NCBI GenBank assembly: GCA_016278505.1 | Contig: JADQBQ010000036.1 | Coordinates: 19,346-83,345 of the forward strand | DNA: 64,000 bases | Origin: Clostridiales bacterium | Lineage (GTDB): Bacteria > Bacillota > Desulfotomaculia > Desulfotomaculales > VENG01 | Direction: 5' to 3' | In this document: piece by piece, positions 16,801 through 25,331 of the stretch | How the letters are laid out: the number at the start of each line of letters is the position of its first letter | Numbering within the stretch: position 1 is the first letter of the stretch | Made by a program: the position numbers and the translations under genes | The notes under the pieces: generated by a model | The model's database searches: none | Told to the model about the DNA's origin: nothing | The model's input: the letters and a program-made list of their open reading frames with translations, nothing else

Positions 16801-19502
16801 TTATAAAAGTAAAAATTATCTTTATTGCGGTGCGGGCTTAATACATTTAACATAATGGGGCGTGACCCCACAGAGCGGCCTGCACGCCCGCGCCGCTGCA
16901 CAAAGCCGGCCAGGTCAGGGGGGGACAGGTACTGCAGAACTGCCATTAACTTATTATAGTCATAGCCTACCTCGAGTGCCGACGTTGCCATCACCAGGTG
17001 ATCTTGGGTATCAAACTCTCCACTCCATGCTGACTTAGCCACTGAGCGGATAGGGTCCTTAAGGGTGCGCCTCCGCCCCATCATCCACCAGCACTCACCC
17101 TCCCGGTATATCGGGCACTTTGGGTCTGGACTTTCTGAACATTTCCGGCAGTCTTCATTTACCGGCGTGACCATATATGACCGTAGCCGTTTACTCGTGC
17201 GAATGAGATCCGGGTGGCGCAAAAAGTGGAGTCCCTGGGCGTTCATTTCCGTATCTGGAATATTAATGTTTTGCCTTTCGGCATGCATCATTTGGTCCCG
17301 CCAGCGATAAAGGACGTCCCGGCTATTAACAAATCCAAATGTCTGGTAGAGCTCTCCCTCTGGGGGCTGTGCCATATTATGTATTAGGCACATGGCCGCC
17401 TGAATCATAGCTGACAGCACCGCACCACTGCGGGAGGCCTGTAGCAATATTAAGTATTCCGCCCCCCTTATGGTCATTTCCTCAGGGTCAAGTGGTGATT
17501 CTACCGCAATGCGCTGCCTGATTCCCGTTAAGTCCTTAAAGAACCTTCTAGGCTCACTAATGGTAGCGCTGAGGCCAATTACCTGTATGCGCGCCTGTAC
17601 ACCACTACGGTACTGGTGATACCGTATGCGCTGCAAAAGTCTGCGAATCAAGAAGCCCACCTGCATCCCTTTAATGGAAGACTGCAGGTGGATTTCATCC
17701 AACATTACAAACCGCGGGCTGCAATATCCGCCAATGCCAAAAATGCTTTGGTGGGCAGGGCTATTTAGGCGGTTGTTAAGGGACTCTGTTAGGGCAACCA
17801 GAATATCTGGAGGGGCGGCAGCCCAATCTTCTTTGGTTAGAATAACAAAGTCCAGGCCATTCGACACCTCACAGCCCGGGCCTGAGCAAACCAGCTGGCC
17901 AAATTGAGGGTGGTCTTGGGCAAGAGGGGTATATAGTGGCTTACCACACGCGGGGCAGGTGGTGTAGGGGCAAATATGACCTTCTAAGTTATTTTCATAA
18001 GGCCAATTGCGCTTTTTCATCTTGTCCTGCTTGGATAAGTGGGCCCTAAGATACGGCGTGTTACCATATTCCATTCCTACGGTAATGGCTCTCTTAATGC
18101 CCTTACTCTTCAATGCCCTATTGATCAGAAAGGCATAGCGAACAAATTCTTCAAACTGGTTTTCTGCCAGCTTTGTGCGTGGGTACAGGGCAAGTAGCTT
18201 AGTGCCTAGTACTGCCTCTGCATAAAAGACCTTTTCTAAAATGACCTTTAAAAGGGCCGGGGCAAAAAAGGCGAGGGTTTTCCCAGAGCCTGTGCCGGCC
18301 GAAATTACGAGCCCCTCATCCCTGGTATCACTATTTATAGTATAGGACTTGCCAAATATATGCTTGAAGCTGCGCCTTTGAAACTCACTGAATTTTGTGC
18401 GATCATTTTCCTTTAGGGCGTAGCTTAATATGTCCCGTGCTTTCTCTAATAACGCACTGTCTTCCACTTTGGCTAATAGAACATCGTTTGTACCTGTTCT
18501 TAAAAATTTTTCTAACGTAATATCTCGTGCCGGGATGTGCCGGGCCCTCACATGATACTTAATATCTTCGGCCAGCGGGCTGCTCTCATAATAGTACCTT
18601 TGGTCTGGAAAGCGCTGCCTCAAGCTATTAAGCAGGCGAACCACCTCGCCCATGCGGCTCCTAAGGCGCCAGGCGCCTGGCTCACCGGCGTCATTGAGAG
18701 GTATCACAAGCCCTTCTTCCCTTAAAAGCCGAAGGGCTGTCTCTTTATATATATCGTAATAGTCAAATTCAGCTACAGCACGGTCATGAAAAGATTCCAT
18801 TAGATCAGACCCAGTGGTAGTGGTATCAAAAAAGCCATATTGGGCGTATTTTGCCTCTTCGACTTCCAAGTGTGTTAACAGTTTGTCTTTTGTGAGCCCT
18901 ACCTGCTCTTCAACTTCATACCAACGCTCACCCTCACTTTTCCACGCCAGCTGATTCATCAGCTCTTCAGGTAGAGTAATATCTTCAAGGCCTTGCCGCC
19001 AGATACGCAACCCTCCGCTTTCACCGGCTGAGCAAGATTTTACCAATAAATCGATAGCCCGGGACCGCACCTCATCATTAACTACATCCCCTGGCTTAGT
19101 AATAGAAATATTACCTTCACGGGCCTGAAGTTCATTAACATTACCTTTTGCGGATTTCGTTTTGTTGGGGCCACTTTTTTTTGATTGCTTCCCAGCCTGC
19201 CGCGGATTGTCCCTGCCCCTGCTTTTATCCATTGCTTTTGGCCTTTCCAAAAAGGGGGCTAAATCCTCTTTAGAATTATTGCCTATAGGAGGAAGTCCCC
19301 AATCAGCGTTTCTACTATCTACTGCCCAAAGGGAAGGCGCGGGAGAGATAATCCCATCCACTGAATTTAAAATCTTCTCCAACTCATCATCACTAATAAC
19401 AACGATAGCCGGGAGTTTACTTCGAATATCTTTCAAAGTTGCGGGACGATCAATGTTTTCTAAAATATGTAGCAAAGAAGTACGTAAATTTTCCCACTGC
19501 AT
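13791..19502 (-). CDS. dpdJ: Giant DEAD/DEAH helicase, DpdJ-like (1903 aa)
   Basis: SF2 helicase with Walker A GTGSGKT (403-409), DEIH (602-605), GLSAT (643-647) and motif VI QRRGRAGR (869-876). Zinc-type cysteine groups lie near 511-544 and 785-804. About 900 residues follow motif VI, ending in a cysteine cluster (CPDICPTC.AGPC) next to SRRLLREML, like the C-termini of Lhr/DUF1998-type helicases. The about 380-residue N-terminal extension includes a basic low-complexity stretch (90-120). The ATG start has GGAGTGG four bases upstream. A DISARM DrmA/DrmB-type relation is the main alternative, but the dpdA and transporter context favours DpdJ. First gene of the five-gene operon. Confidence 0.62.
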   Translation of the reverse strand: MQWENLRTSLLHILENIDRPATLKDIRSKLPAIVVISDDELEKILNSVDGIISPAPSLWAVDSRNADWGLPPIGNNSKEDLAPFLERPKAMDKSRGRDNPRQAGKQSKKSGPNKTKSAKGNVNELQAREGNISITKPGDVVNDEVRSRAIDLLVKSCSAGESGGLRIWRQGLEDITLPEELMNQLAWKSEGERWYEVEEQVGLTKDKLLTHLEVEEAKYAQYGFFDTTTTGSDLMESFHDRAVAEFDYYDIYKETALRLLREEGLVIPLNDAGEPGAWRLRSRMGEVVRLLNSLRQRFPDQRYYYESSPLAEDIKYHVRARHIPARDITLEKFLRTGTNDVLLAKVEDSALLEKARDILSYALKENDRTKFSEFQRRSFKHIFGKSYTINSDTRDEGLVISAGTGSGKTLAFFAPALLKVILEKVFYAEAVLGTKLLALYPRTKLAENQFEEFVRYAFLINRALKSKGIKRAITVGMEYGNTPYLRAHLSKQDKMKKRNWPYENNLEGHICPYTTCPACGKPLYTPLAQDHPQFGQLVCSGPGCEVSNGLDFVILTKEDWAAAPPDILVALTESLNNRLNSPAHQSIFGIGGYCSPRFVMLDEIHLQSSIKGMQVGFLIRRLLQRIRYHQYRSGVQARIQVIGLSATISEPRRFFKDLTGIRQRIAVESPLDPEEMTIRGAEYLILLQASRSGAVLSAMIQAAMCLIHNMAQPPEGELYQTFGFVNSRDVLYRWRDQMMHAERQNINIPDTEMNAQGLHFLRHPDLIRTSKRLRSYMVTPVNEDCRKCSESPDPKCPIYREGECWWMMGRRRTLKDPIRSVAKSAWSGEFDTQDHLVMATSALEVGYDYNKLMAVLQYLSPPDLAGFVQRRGRAGRSVGSRPIMLNVLSPHRNKDNFYFYNDHLLSDPNFMRLPLNPNNLLVQRIHGLYAVFDWLAYEMALRGITRAFFPLANNVWYKNCIKLTAAPGQKNALTNYLSWALCLAGARGKEDLGRVVSGPRGVLSHALPRLVRYLSKKGQGDVKVIMNHYLPSALFNDINLPEIEIKWGGSSVKERIDIGLQETMVGKVTYRWEQAMWVPPELLERHLPTCYTLPMENYWQIGSKEGTLERAEVPLKWQSLLMGRSIQDELPVLRPQGVSLRTFFYNKDGKRINRWVYDPLQDKFKERGEFEKIGERLRVSQRSNTYPIITYQVRLPRQSVVWDDQQKLGPLAGAITRIIPANDKSGFMEVTKVTLGAEAGLLCDGQQVSRRIAFRDRERNFAGLGYKMSTDGLRFELDPQLHRRFQPSQHLMRQLKDNFFLYKVHRLAQENEWGNFFAIKNMLEVLQTWIGIQKDEGEDWCSALAEGRYQGTLKEVLDSYYRFSKDKGEEIINLLENEQVRSELVNTWRQAQKTPGYEVVRDILIHSLKHALKNAYQSVAGVEAFSEMGAWARLSVDFPGDIQPVIDLFEYGMYGAGSMRAVQRKIEGRPREFWREVIRAIQHCQLGDEEEFLRTLLSLPGEHLKNIGDLVQSFADSTDIKSRRKIKFEIEGYFREKLGLSPLGQRLKALRRIFANSLDLSEFSGQVLENWRLFREVDLFRIEREESWGRALTTHEVGELFAARIQGRLQQGEVADPRHSPWLVLLKCYQNQKKDDTEARWATIETNCKKPFYTVLFANIKSKKDIERLINMEEEERIDELEEIFDEHLEGQPRDHLNRENVKDFSQGAFDTVEGFSLAYVYYELLGPAGQRTDQNYKAILEGLMVSDRIKRAIRQRVLNTCPDICPTCLAGPCELESPGLSQLMLSRRLLREMLDYWRTTESGSVVEVDAEDSNTKLARKIQRAFTQRMNQEVLLRYSLAQHGIVDRAISHLLDSGVTLPTGETFEVEILGDEEIELYLSGPEGLIYERALGIRGDRAEIFK

Positions 19503-19617
19503 TAAACCACTCCGAATAAAATATTTTAGCTCAGGATAGGTAAAAAAAATTCTTGTTAGAGTTAATTGCCTGTTTCATAGCTTCCTAATACGACACATTC
19601 CACAAAGTGACAAATTA

Positions 19618-19635
19618 TCCTTGGAACGTACGTTT
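19618..19635 (-). promoter_or_regulatory. Motif shared with the NurA upstream region
   Basis: TCCTTGGAACGTA and GTTT, identical at 17 of 18 positions to the copy at 1241-1258. Just downstream on the minus strand are TTGTCA and TATTAG with a 17-base spacer, a plausible promoter for the operon starting at 19502. Confidence 0.35.
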
Positions 19636-19672
19636 TGTAGGAATTACAGAGGATATTATCTTGTTCTTGGAG

Positions 19673-19698
19673 AAAAAAAAGACCACCGATACCGGTGG
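19673..19698 (-). terminator. Intrinsic terminator of the dpdG-dpdH unit
   Basis: On the minus strand the stem CCACCG/CGGTGG with loop GTAT is followed by TC and eight T. It lies 25 bp past the stop codon of the ATPase gene and separates it from the dpdJ operon. Confidence 0.88.
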
Positions 19699-19722
19699 CG
19701 AGGTAATAATTTTTTTATATTT

Positions 19723-22700
19723 TCATTCTTTAAAGATATAATTTAGTTTGATCTCCCCCGCCAGTGCGGATGACTTATCTTTTAGTTCTTTAATTGCATT
19801 TATCGGCACATCAGATAAAACAACGTAACCCCCGCGGGCCAATTCGGAAACTACTCTTGCAGCCCCCCTGCCCAAATCCATTTCGCTCATTATATCTTCG
19901 TAGCTTAGCCCCCTGAACGGATCGTCCCAGGCAATTTCCCGAAGGGCCCTGACTGCTTTACAAGCTAAGGCATTAGAACTTACATTAGTATCCAGATCCT
20001 TTAAGGCGTTTAATGCGACATCAACTTTCTCCGTTAATTGCTTGCGATTATCTTTGGCCAGCAAATCATTTATCTGTAGCAGCCGCGATAAATGGGTCCT
20101 CCAGGCCGCAATAACCTTTTTAACTTCTGCATTAGAATCGATCTCTTGCAGGGTAATGGCGCAACTACTAATTTTCCCCTCAAGCTCAGCCAGGCTTTCG
20201 CCTGCATGATAATCTAGGCTGATTAATCTCCTTAGTGAGCTCAGAAAATTTCTTCCCTCTGACGCCAGTGCCAAGGAATCTTCACTAGTCCCCGGCAATG
20301 TCTGTCCCCCCGGGCAAAGGCCAGAAATAATTTTGGAGAACCGAACCGCTTCTTGGATTTGATCTTTTTCCAAGTGTTTGGCAACACGATTTATAGTAAA
20401 AAGATATTCTTTTACAAATAGGTATTTTCTGGCCAGTTCAATATTCTCTAATATTAACTCAGCACCGCTAAATGAGCACTTCTTACCTGTAACTAATATT
20501 TTTTTTGCGTGTCGCTGAAGGGCTACCCCCGCAACACTTCTTACTGGCAGTGCCCCGGCCATTTCCAAAAGCTCACCTTTTATCTCTGGCGCATAAGATA
20601 CCAAGCTATCACTACCAAGCGTCAAAACATCACGCAAATTTTTCATAGTGGGGTCCTGTTCAATTTCTGACAGGGCTAAAAAGGCATGGTGGATTTGCAT
20701 AGGAGGTAGACTTAGCACAGATGTGGAATTACTCGCAATTTCATTACCAATATATTGAGTAAGTTTTCTATACAGCCTTCCGCACTGCCTTTTACTGGGT
20801 AACTGTCGAAAATTCTGCTCTTTTAGGGTTTCAGATAGGTCACCAAGCCCGGAGGAAAGGACCTCATACATTCCAGGACTTTGAATATCCTGCAGTAGCA
20901 GGGCCAACCTTGAAATCTCGTTCAAGTAAGACTCTACCCTTGCACTATTTAACAACTTAAGCGATTCTTTTACTTTTTGCCTAATCCCTAATAAAAGATC
21001 GCTTAAAGGGCGCCCGTTTATTTTATACTGACTACTGATATTTTCAGGCTGAATTCCCTGTATTTTGGTAAACAAATCTTGGCCCGAGTATTTTTTTTCT
21101 AAAATACTTAATGTGAATCCATCATAAACATTCTCCCGAAGTAAAAACCAATCCTTAAAAGCATCCGTGACGAAATCTACTTCCTCCGGGCTGAATTCGA
21201 CAACATCAACTGTTAGCCCTTGGGGATATCGCTCTCTTATCCACATTAGCCGGTATTGTGCTAGTATTGCAGGTATCTCCTCAATCTGAGAAGTATACTG
21301 AATCATAAAGAGAAATAAAACATATATCGCTTCATCAACAGGCATTTTTAATTCTTCGCCCAAGTTATTAACCCATGTTTTTCTTAGCCCCCGGGCCCTG
21401 TAGGCCACCCTATAAGATGGCCCAGCTGCACACAATTTGTCCAAGGCCAGCTCTTTAGTCTTACTTTTTTTTAAATGAAGGTAATGTAGCTCGTATGCAG
21501 CATGTCCAATCGACCTCTCTAATGGAATACCGGAGTATTCATCGACTTCCTCTAGATGTATGGGGATTTTGCTTCCATCTAGTGCCTCCTCCCGTTTAAT
21601 CACCGCAGGAGGGCGGGCAGTGTATTCCCTTGAAATGCTTCCGGGCTGGGCAATTTCGCGGCAAAAGTGAGCGGCACCCAGGCGCAGCCCCCGCAGTAAC
21701 TCCTTATTGACTTTATTCTCCTCCAGCCAGTCTCTTATTGCCTCCCTGGGCCCATAATAGGTCTCAAAGGAGTCTTCTTCTATATAAGGTGCTTCCTCTG
21801 TTTGCCCCCCTTTGGGCCTTATATCGCCCAGGGTAGCTAAACTAACTTTAATATCGGGCTCAAGAATATCATTTCCCCTCAAAAGACTAATAGCTAAACC
21901 GGGAACAGTAATATCTCCTTCAGAATCCCCCACAGGGGAAAAAATCTCGGCTAAAACCTTGATATGTTTATCTTCGTGATCTGCATCTATTTCGCGCCTA
22001 ACAAGTGAGGCTAACAAATGTAGACTTTCCCCCGAAATCAGCCTCTGAATAACCTCTCCTAAGGCCATAATAAAATAGCGCGCCTTTCCCTTACCCCGGG
22101 GCAAAGAGTTAAACATCCTATGTAGAACCGCAGGATTAAAGGGGGCAAGGGCAGCATCAGGTGCCATGTCAAACTGCAGGGCCTGACATTTTTCATAGCT
22201 GTCGCACCCTGGGCCACAGCTAAAGCCCCCTTGACCCTTAAGCTCCAATAAATATTTCTTAGCGTAATCACTGCAATTTTCTGCATTAATAAAAAACGAT
22301 TCATGCCCCTGTTCGTCGGTTAGCCACAATTTAATTAATCGGTCGTCAAAAGTATCAAGGTATGTAATTCTCTTTAACAACTCACGCCCGCGCCTACTTG
22401 CCTCAAAAGAAGAAGGCGTTAGGCCCACCACAATATCCCAGCACCCTTCCTCCATAGTTATAAAATAATCTAAAATATCGGAGGCATAAAGGTTCATTGA
22501 CTGTACGAGGTCGTCAACAAGCAGTACAGGCCGGCAACTAGTTTCTTGGGCAACTTCAAAGCTAACAGACTTAAGAACGTCGACAAAGTGGAATCCGCCC
22601 ATGATCATTTGCTCCATCTCATGAACCATCATCGAGCGGATTTGCTCATAATCAATATTAACTGGAAAAGCACACTGATCAGCCAGCTGTTCCAGCTCTT

Positions 22701-23310
22701 CTACTGAAATAAGTTCCAAGTTACGCCCACCGATTTCACTTGGGCCCTCAATGGCACCAAAATTCTCTTTAAGGTTTGCTTCTATAATTGGCCGCAGCTT
22801 GTAGCTTAGAGGAATTATTTGGCTATCATCCGAAAGTAGGCGGCAGAGTGCCGACCATACTAGGTGATTAGCGAGGGTGACAGGCTTTTTGCGGAGGTCA
22901 TCCCACCGGTGAACCGTATTAGTATCTATACCTATACCACTAAACTGATGCAGAATTTTTTGTAAGATCCTCACAGGGTCCAGCTCTGTCCTAGATATTC
23001 TTACATAATGATTTTTTCTTTCACCGCTAGACTTAAGATTACACTCTATCCAGCGCATAAGCTCTGATTTTCCAGATCCCGCGGCCCCGTAGAGCACATA
23101 CACCCTATTACCCTGAACAGCCCCCTTCTGCTTTGTAAGATGCTTTATTAACTCCCCTTCTGTCCATGGGCTATTAGGCTTTCCATCCCTAAACCTTCGC
23201 AGTGTTATGGGATAGTGAGTTTTAAGGAATATGTCCTCCCCGATCATAAAACGCTGATCAGCAGTTACCGAAAATAAAGACATCCCCTTTTCATTTAGAC
23301 AGGGTAACAT
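19723..23310 (-). CDS. dpdH: P-loop ATPase, DpdH-like (about 1195 aa)
   Basis: Large ATPase with Walker A GAAGSGKS (90-97, counted from a TTG at 23355) and Walker B PVLLVDDLVQS (Asp281-Asp282). A cysteine-rich segment (CGPGCDSYEKC) lies near 385 and a long helical C-terminal half follows. DpdH is the large ATPase of the Dpd restriction module and normally sits next to DpdG. The ATG at 23310 is chosen because it follows the upstream stop by one base, with GAAAGGTG 12 bases before it; the TTG at 23355 would give a 44-bp overlap. Name by size, motif and position; the sequence itself is divergent. Confidence 0.6.
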   Translation of the reverse strand: MLPCLNEKGMSLFSVTADQRFMIGEDIFLKTHYPITLRRFRDGKPNSPWTEGELIKHLTKQKGAVQGNRVYVLYGAAGSGKSELMRWIECNLKSSGERKNHYVRISRTELDPVRILQKILHQFSGIGIDTNTVHRWDDLRKKPVTLANHLVWSALCRLLSDDSQIIPLSYKLRPIIEANLKENFGAIEGPSEIGGRNLELISVEELEQLADQCAFPVNIDYEQIRSMMVHEMEQMIMGGFHFVDVLKSVSFEVAQETSCRPVLLVDDLVQSMNLYASDILDYFITMEEGCWDIVVGLTPSSFEASRRGRELLKRITYLDTFDDRLIKLWLTDEQGHESFFINAENCSDYAKKYLLELKGQGGFSCGPGCDSYEKCQALQFDMAPDAALAPFNPAVLHRMFNSLPRGKGKARYFIMALGEVIQRLISGESLHLLASLVRREIDADHEDKHIKVLAEIFSPVGDSEGDITVPGLAISLLRGNDILEPDIKVSLATLGDIRPKGGQTEEAPYIEEDSFETYYGPREAIRDWLEENKVNKELLRGLRLGAAHFCREIAQPGSISREYTARPPAVIKREEALDGSKIPIHLEEVDEYSGIPLERSIGHAAYELHYLHLKKSKTKELALDKLCAAGPSYRVAYRARGLRKTWVNNLGEELKMPVDEAIYVLFLFMIQYTSQIEEIPAILAQYRLMWIRERYPQGLTVDVVEFSPEEVDFVTDAFKDWFLLRENVYDGFTLSILEKKYSGQDLFTKIQGIQPENISSQYKINGRPLSDLLLGIRQKVKESLKLLNSARVESYLNEISRLALLLQDIQSPGMYEVLSSGLGDLSETLKEQNFRQLPSKRQCGRLYRKLTQYIGNEIASNSTSVLSLPPMQIHHAFLALSEIEQDPTMKNLRDVLTLGSDSLVSYAPEIKGELLEMAGALPVRSVAGVALQRHAKKILVTGKKCSFSGAELILENIELARKYLFVKEYLFTINRVAKHLEKDQIQEAVRFSKIISGLCPGGQTLPGTSEDSLALASEGRNFLSSLRRLISLDYHAGESLAELEGKISSCAITLQEIDSNAEVKKVIAAWRTHLSRLLQINDLLAKDNRKQLTEKVDVALNALKDLDTNVSSNALACKAVRALREIAWDDPFRGLSYEDIMSEMDLGRGAARVVSELARGGYVVLSDVPINAIKELKDKSSALAGEIKLNYIFKE

Positions 23311-23311
23311 T

Positions 23312-24055
23312 TTAACCGTCACACCTTTCAATCCATTTGACTTCCCGCCCCCCAAGGTAGCTTTTACTGGGAAGGTCTTGCTTTTGGCGAAGTTTTATAT
23401 GACCATTCTCCTCCAAAATCTCAAGGGAGTGCCTTAAGCTCGGAGAAACTTCTCCCTCTCCGGTTGCCCAGGGAAGATAAATAGAAAAGTGCCCCTCAAA
23501 AAACTCTTGCATAGGTCCCTCCCTTTCATCCCACTCATCTATGATATGTAGCACTAATTCGGGCTGGTAAAAGCACCAAAACCCCCCAAACATCTTAAAG
23601 CCTAGCCCAATAAACTCTGCCACCCGGCGCCAGGCGTTCAATTTTTCCTCGCTGCAGGGGACAGGGACTTCAAGGACATTGACTTTGGCGTGCAGATTGA
23701 AAGCTAATGGCCTGCCGGGAATAATAAATATTTTGCTTAAGAGTTCTAAATACCAAGGGTCCAGCGGGTGTTCAGCAGGGAGGTCCCCACTTTGAATTAG
23801 ACGTAAATTCCTTAGCAATTCCAGGATGAAATTTGCCTTTGAGCACGGCACATAGTTACCATCGTCAAGCTTTTGTACAACACCCCCTGACTGTAAGAAA
23901 ATCAATGCATCCTCAAGGTTGGTGGATGAGCCCATTTTCTCGTCTCTTAATGACAAGAATGTATTAGCAAGCCTAGTTCTATCTGCTGGCCCATGATGTT
24001 GTAAAAAAACAAAAATAGCTTCTAGCTCGGGGCCATATACCGTTTTGAAAAGCAA
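23312..24055 (-). CDS. dpdG: DpdG-like protein (247 aa)
   Basis: No catalytic motif is visible. The protein looks like winged-helix modules: helices at 8-35, again near 195-235 (SLRHSLEILEENGHIKL), and conserved aromatic stretches (FGGFWCFYQ). It is translationally coupled to the large ATPase downstream, matching the DpdG-DpdH pairing. The TTG start at 24055 has AGGTGGTGA six bases upstream. A DNA-binding partner or loader for the ATPase is a guess from position. Confidence 0.5.
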   Translation of the reverse strand: MLFKTVYGPELEAIFVFLQHHGPADRTRLANTFLSLRDEKMGSSTNLEDALIFLQSGGVVQKLDDGNYVPCSKANFILELLRNLRLIQSGDLPAEHPLDPWYLELLSKIFIIPGRPLAFNLHAKVNVLEVPVPCSEEKLNAWRRVAEFIGLGFKMFGGFWCFYQPELVLHIIDEWDEREGPMQEFFEGHFSIYLPWATGEGEVSPSLRHSLEILEENGHIKLRQKQDLPSKSYLGGREVKWIERCDG

Positions 24056-24074
24056 GCAAGGTCACCACCTGACA

Positions 24075-24102
24075 TTGTAATTTTTTCTTAATTAGCTATA
24101 AT
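24075..24102 (+). promoter_or_regulatory. Promoter of the second DpdA-like gene
   Basis: TTGTAA at 24075-24080 and a perfect TATAAT at 24097-24102 with a 16-base spacer, in the 60-bp gap between divergent dpdG and the short transglycosylase gene. Transcription would begin near 24109. Confidence 0.7.
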
Positions 24103-24115
24103 TTATTGTAATCAA

Positions 24116-25024
24116 TTGGTTGGAAAGGTGTTGTGCCAAGGTTTGCCTGAATTTTATATGTCATGGGCCAGAAGTGATCCCTTATATCAAGAATATTTTT
24201 CAGACTGCCAATTACTTATTAGCCCGCAGTCTGTGAGGCATAGCTGGAGCTCTGCCGATTTTAAGCGGCAGCCGGCAAAGTTAATTATTGATAGCGGCGC
24301 CTACTGGTATATAAAAAACGACAGAAATCCCCCACCCCCAAAAGATGTTTTCTTTCGCCAGCAAAAGATGGCCGAGGGATCCCATTGCCCAACAACCATT
24401 TGCCATTTCGACATGCCGCTTCCCCCAAAGGAAAGTGAAATTGGTACTAGCTACAGGCGCATAGAGTCAACAATAGGGAACGCCTACGAATTCATGGAGC
24501 TATATACAAGGGCAAATTTTCCTTCAAATGTACAGTGTCTAGGTGTAATTCAGGGCTATGATCCTGCTTCAGTTAAATTCTGTGCCCAAGAGATAAGCCG
24601 AATGGGCTTTGACCGCTTCGGCCTCGGCTCCCTAGCAGGCCTATACTTTCCGGAAGAAATCATATCCCGGGTAAAGGCTGCCATAGAAATAGTAGGCACA
24701 AACCTCCATATTTTTGGTATTAGTAATACCAAACTAATGCTTAAGCTTTCAAAGCTGGGCATTAGCTCTTTTGATTCATCAAGGCCTATGCTGGCCGCAA
24801 TATATAACACTGTTTTTTATAGTAAGCCCTTTAAGAGCTTTATTGTGGAAGAGGCAAAGAATAAGATAAGAAGAGGCTCAATTCTACAAGAGCCGCTCCC
24901 CTGTAGATGTCCTGTGTGTAAGGACAACCCATCTGTTTTAATGAGTACTGGAAGGAAAAAATATCACAACTTAAGGGCGGTACATAATTACTATCATCTT
25001 GTGCGTGAAATACGAGGTGATTAA
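24116..25024 (+). CDS. Short DpdA-like transglycosylase (302 aa)
   Basis: A second TGT-fold enzyme without the DUF6884 domain. It shows IIDSGAYWY (Asp59, general base position), VIQGYDP (Gln146), FGLGSLAG (168-175), SSFDSSRP (Asp220, nucleophile position) and the zinc set Cys263, Cys265, Cys268, His290. The Cys-to-His spacing (22) matches the long DpdA. It resembles the compact DpdA forms of phages. Only plus-strand gene of the locus, with its own promoter 14 bp upstream. The true start is uncertain: TTG at 24116 would be nearly leaderless, and later TTG or GTG codons lack well-spaced sites. It may act on a different base, target sequence or strand than the long DpdA. Confidence 0.75.
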   Translation: MVGKVLCQGLPEFYMSWARSDPLYQEYFSDCQLLISPQSVRHSWSSADFKRQPAKLIIDSGAYWYIKNDRNPPPPKDVFFRQQKMAEGSHCPTTICHFDMPLPPKESEIGTSYRRIESTIGNAYEFMELYTRANFPSNVQCLGVIQGYDPASVKFCAQEISRMGFDRFGLGSLAGLYFPEEIISRVKAAIEIVGTNLHIFGISNTKLMLKLSKLGISSFDSSRPMLAAIYNTVFYSKPFKSFIVEEAKNKIRRGSILQEPLPCRCPVCKDNPSVLMSTGRKKYHNLRAVHNYYHLVREIRGD

Positions 25025-25026
25025 AA

Positions 25027-25046
25027 TCCCGGCCCAAAGGCCGGGA
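25027..25046. terminator. Bidirectional hairpin after the short DpdA-like gene
   Basis: TCCCGGCC/GGCCGGGA stem with a 4-base loop just past the stop at 25024. The T-run is on the minus-strand side (ATTTTAA), so it may serve both directions. Confidence 0.6.
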
Positions 25047-25064
25047 GAATTCATGTTTATATAT

Positions 25065-25262
25065 CTAGCTCTTTTCCTCTTCTAGCAGCATGCCGCCCTT
25101 CAATAAATCCGCCAGTTCTTTTCGGGAAAGGGTGGCTGGAGAATTATATGTTCTGCACCCATACTGATACATACATACAGGACATCCGTCACGGCAAGAG
25201 CAGCTAAGATTACCAGAGGCAATTTTGATGGCCTCTGCAAAATAAGATTTTAGGTATGGCTT
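25065..25262 (-). pseudogene. C-terminal remnant of a DUF1998/DpdJ-type protein
   Basis: A 65-codon open frame between two in-frame stops (TAG at 25263 and TAG at 25065), with no usable start. It encodes SGNLSCSCRDGCPVCMYQ, then GCRTYNSPATLSRKELADLL, the zinc and helix signature found at the very end of helicases with a DUF1998-type C-terminus and also near the end of the DpdJ-like protein in this locus. It looks like the tail of a deleted helicase-like gene, left between the short DpdA-like gene and the transporter. Confidence 0.6.
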
Positions 25263-25283
25263 CTATTTTTTCCTCAGTAAATA

Positions 25284-25320
25284 AACATAACACCTTCGGC
25301 CGGAGAGAAGGTGTTATGTT
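25284..25320 (-). terminator. Terminator of the yhhQ gene
   Basis: Perfect 14-bp inverted repeat (AACATAACACCTTC and complement) with a 9-base loop, 12 bp past the transporter stop, followed on the minus strand by TTTATTT. Confidence 0.75.
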
Positions 25321-25331
25321 ATTTATATATC

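Noticed and set aside
13791..19502. Reading the PLD and giant helicase pair as DISARM (DrmA/B/C).
   Set aside because: No DISARM methylase, DrmD or DrmE is present, and two DpdA enzymes plus a 7-deazaguanine transporter point to Dpd. Kept as the alternative in the entry.
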